From the NCBI RefSeq assembly GCF_019024285.1, contig NZ_WMKZ01000001.1:310001-374000 (forward strand): a stretch of DNA of 64,000 nt, read 5' to 3'. Positions 62,120-64,000 of the stretch are shown one piece after another. The notes beneath the pieces were generated by a model. That model had not been told where the DNA came from and did not search any database. It saw nothing but the letters and a program-made list of their open reading frames with translations. The DNA is from Alkalihalobacterium elongatum (GTDB lineage Bacteria; Bacillota; Bacilli; Bacillales; Bacillaceae_F). The translations under genes and the position numbers were made by a program. How positions within the stretch are numbered: position 1 is the stretch's first letter; each line of letters starts with the position of its first letter.

Positions 62120-62231
62120 GGGTGTCCCAATAGTGCCTAGTTCTCCATTACGTATAAACGTCTAGTAGAAAGTCTTCATTTCTTAAACTTCTTCTTGGAT
62201 AGAAAATTGCACTTTGTGATGGGACAGCCCC
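62120..62231 (-). terminator. Long imperfect hairpin after the LacI gene
   Basis: On the minus strand GGGCTGTCCCA (62230-62220) pairs with TGGGACACCC (62129-62120), and AGTGC with GCACT further in. A T-run follows at 62116-62111. About 110 nt long, similar in size to the element at 23239-23348. Confidence 0.65.
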
Positions 62232-62235
62232 ACTT

Positions 62236-63252
62236 CTATTTACAAGATTGCCTTTTTACTAACCTATGAGGTACAATTACCTTTTTCTCCCCATAGTCAG
62301 GGTTGTTAATCTTGCTGATTAAACAATTCGTTGCTTGATAACCTAGATCATAAATATGGATATCAACGGTTGTCATTGTAGGTGACGAAAGTTCTGAAAT
62401 CATTACATTATTAAAGCTAACGACAGATATATCACTAGGAACATTTACATTCATATCGGCTAGCATTTTCAACACACCAAAGGTCATAATATCATCAACA
62501 ACAATAAGTGCAGTTGGGCGTTGTTCAAGAGACATTAGCTCAATAACCGCATCTTGTCCACCTTTTTCTAATTCTTCATGGTGAACAATGTATTCGTCTC
62601 TAACAGGAATATTTGCATTGATTAGGGCTTGTTTATATCCTTTTAGATGATCAATCGTTACGACATAATCTAAATTTCCACCTATAAACCCAATTTTTTC
62701 ATGACCTAGCAACATCAAATACTCTGTTACTGTTTTAGCTGCCTTAAAGTTATCATTGTTAACAAAGGTTACTTGATCTTCATCAATATCATAAGGTCTA
62801 CCAATCAGTACAAACGGAAAGCCTTGTTCAATAAGAAAGGGCATTATTTTATCGTCTACTCGAGAGTAGAGTAGCAGTATTCCATCCACTCGACCCCCAT
62901 ATACCATTTGCTTTACTTCTTCATAAATCTCTTCTTCTGTTTGACCAGTTGATAAATAGAGACCGTATCCTTCTTGGTGCGCTTTCGTACTAATTCCCCG
63001 AATAACTTCTGGGAAGAATGGATTTTGAAACGCAATTTTTGCCGAGTTGGGCATAACTACCCCAATGGTTTTTGTACTTTTATTGGCTAAACTTCTTGCG
63101 TTTAGATTAGGGTGATAACCTAATTCCTTCATTGCTTCCCTGACACGTTCTTTCGTCTTTTCACTTATACGTGAACTATTTGCAATAACACGAGATACCG
63201 TCGACGGTGCTACATTTGCCCGCTTAGCGACATCTTTTATAGTGACCGCCAT
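62236..63252 (-). CDS. LacI family transcriptional regulator (MalR-like)
   Basis: A 338-residue repressor. The HTH and hinge cover residues 1-60 (TIKDVAKRANVAPSTVSRVIANSSRISEKTKERV...LNARSLA), followed by a periplasmic-binding-protein-like domain (IGVVMPNS...NPFFPEVIRGI; VDGILLL; VVDDIMTFGVL). It lies between an ABC sugar permease and the glucosidase genes and probably represses them until maltose or an isomaltose-type sugar binds. Palindromes at 58605 and 60359 are candidate targets. Start ATG with GGAGG. Confidence 0.93.
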   Translation of the reverse strand: MAVTIKDVAKRANVAPSTVSRVIANSSRISEKTKERVREAMKELGYHPNLNARSLANKSTKTIGVVMPNSAKIAFQNPFFPEVIRGISTKAHQEGYGLYLSTGQTEEEIYEEVKQMVYGGRVDGILLLYSRVDDKIMPFLIEQGFPFVLIGRPYDIDEDQVTFVNNDNFKAAKTVTEYLMLLGHEKIGFIGGNLDYVVTIDHLKGYKQALINANIPVRDEYIVHHEELEKGGQDAVIELMSLEQRPTALIVVDDIMTFGVLKMLADMNVNVPSDISVVSFNNVMISELSSPTMTTVDIHIYDLGYQATNCLISKINNPDYGEKKVIVPHRLVKRQSCK

Positions 63253-63358
63253 CGGTATCCACCTCCTCTACAGTGATTTCATCTATATTTTAGCCCTTAG
63301 CACTACACAAGACAATCTTTTCCTTTATTGACTGTTATCAATTTTCTAATGAATTTCA

Positions 63359-63460
63359 TTATGAAGTTGTTACAATCCACATGAGTAACGCCGAGTATAA
63401 GAATAGACCACCAGCAAGTACTAACAAAATAATAGATAGTATTTTAAATCCTTTAATCAC
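63359..63460 (-). CDS. Possible 33-residue single-helix membrane protein
   Basis: A GTG start with AGAAGGTGATTT upstream, 24 bp after the permease gene. It encodes a basic N-terminus (IKGFK) and one long hydrophobic helix (ILSIILLVLAGGLFLYSALLMW). Position and ribosome binding site suggest it belongs to the transport operon, perhaps as a small accessory subunit. No family recognised. Confidence 0.5.
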   Translation of the reverse strand: MIKGFKILSIILLVLAGGLFLYSALLMWIVTTS

Positions 63461-63484
63461 TTGAAATCACCTTCTAATTACTTA

Positions 63485-64000
63485 TTATCCTTTTTCAGCA
63501 CCGGCCGTTAAACCTTCTACAATATACCGTTGGAACACAAAGAACAAGATCATAAGTGGAAGTGCAATAAGAACTGCACCTGCTGCGAACACAGTAAAGT
63601 TGTTATTGGCTTGTCCTGAAACTAATGTAAATAGTCCTTGTGCTAATGTCCAGTTACTGCTTGAACGCAAGATAACCTCTGCCATAATGAAGTCCATACT
63701 CGCACCAACAAAGCTATTAAAGGCAACGAATGCGATAATTGGTGTAGCCAGCGGAAGCATAACTTTCAGGAAGATATCCGTATTCGATGCTCCGTCAATA
63801 CGCGCTGCTTCCATTAAACTGTTTGGAATACCATCGAAGAAACCTTTTACAATCCATGTATTAAACGCGACACTACCTGCAGCTAATACAAGAATATAAC
63901 CAAGATGAGTATCTAAAAGACCAAACGTTCCTAATAAAGTATAGATCGCAATCATCCCCATGATCGTTGGAAACATCTGAAGAATAATAATCGCCATTAA
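63485..64000 (-). CDS. MalG-type sugar ABC transporter permease (partial)
   Basis: The C-terminal 171 codons of a carbohydrate ABC permease; the gene continues past the window edge. The EAA loop MEAARIDGASNTDIFLKVMLPLATP is intact, and four membrane helices are visible. The ending RYIVEGLTAGAEKG is typical of MalG/MdxG. It imports an oligosaccharide, most likely maltodextrin or isomaltooligosaccharide given the LacI regulator and two alpha-glucosidases downstream. Confidence 0.92.
   Translation of the reverse strand, partial: LMAIIILQMFPTIMGMIAIYTLLGTFGLLDTHLGYILVLAAGSVAFNTWIVKGFFDGIPNSLMEAARIDGASNTDIFLKVMLPLATPIIAFVAFNSFVGASMDFIMAEVILRSSSNWTLAQGLFTLVSGQANNNFTVFAAGAVLIALPLMILFFVFQRYIVEGLTAGAEKG

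Overview
The window looks like a chromosomal segment of a spore-forming, low-GC Gram-positive bacterium of the family Bacillaceae. The evidence is the AT-rich sequence, strong AGGAGG-type ribosome binding sites with frequent GTG and TTG starts, and Bacillus-type genes: a kapB-like gene, a gerA-type germinant receptor operon, an intracellular subtilisin, helD, mhqD/mhqO-like genes, DUF2187 and DUF2639 genes, a preQ1-I riboswitch and a cobalamin riboswitch. The genus cannot be fixed from sequence alone. I saw no rRNA, tRNA, CRISPR array, insertion sequence or prophage.

Layout. 0-8 kb: a membrane protein with a paired palindromic operator, a DUF2639 mini-gene, a TetR regulator with a two-subunit MaoC dehydratase, a KinB-like sensor kinase that is frameshifted near its N-terminus and lacks the phospho-acceptor histidine, the riboswitch-controlled queCDE operon, and a methyltransferase. 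7.6-15 kb: hemerythrin and DUF421 proteins, then a PlcR-like regulator with a PapR-like peptide gene, a type I toxin-like micro-ORF and an intracellular subtilisin, then LysM-CAP, DUF2187 and KapB-like genes. 15-29 kb: amidase, FAD/Rieske oxidoreductase, ferritin, RsbU-like phosphatase, ECF sigma factor with its membrane partner, MFS exporter, mhqO/mhqD-like pair, pentapeptide-repeat, PhzF and DJ-1/PfpI proteins. 29-40 kb: a degenerate dihydroorotate-dehydrogenase-like domain fused to a duplicated membrane domain, a broken GNAT gene, a B12-riboswitch-controlled CoA-transferase, a DUF5050 lipoprotein, a TIGR02206 membrane protein, and a dehydrogenase plus class II aldolase pair. 40-52 kb: a second histidine-less sensor kinase, a ger operon in the order B-A-C, helD, topB and a Gfo/Idh/MocA gene. 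52-64 kb: sugar catabolism. A ThuA / two oxidoreductases / TIM-barrel operon lies opposite an AraC regulator, followed by a ROK kinase, two GH13 alpha-glucosidases, a LacI regulator and the end of a MalG-type permease.

How the genes work together. The last 12 kb forms an oligosaccharide module: uptake by an ABC permease, hydrolysis by one predicted alpha-1,4 and one predicted alpha-1,6 glucosidase, and glucose phosphorylation by the ROK kinase, with LacI/CcpA-type palindromes beside both enzyme units. The ThuA operon probably handles oxidised (keto-) sugars. The most unusual items are the peptide/regulator/protease locus at 9.5-12 kb, two sensor kinases that have both lost the His-Glu pair of the H-box, the PyrD-like membrane fusion, the B12 switch on a CoA-transferase, and several structured non-coding elements at gene ends.
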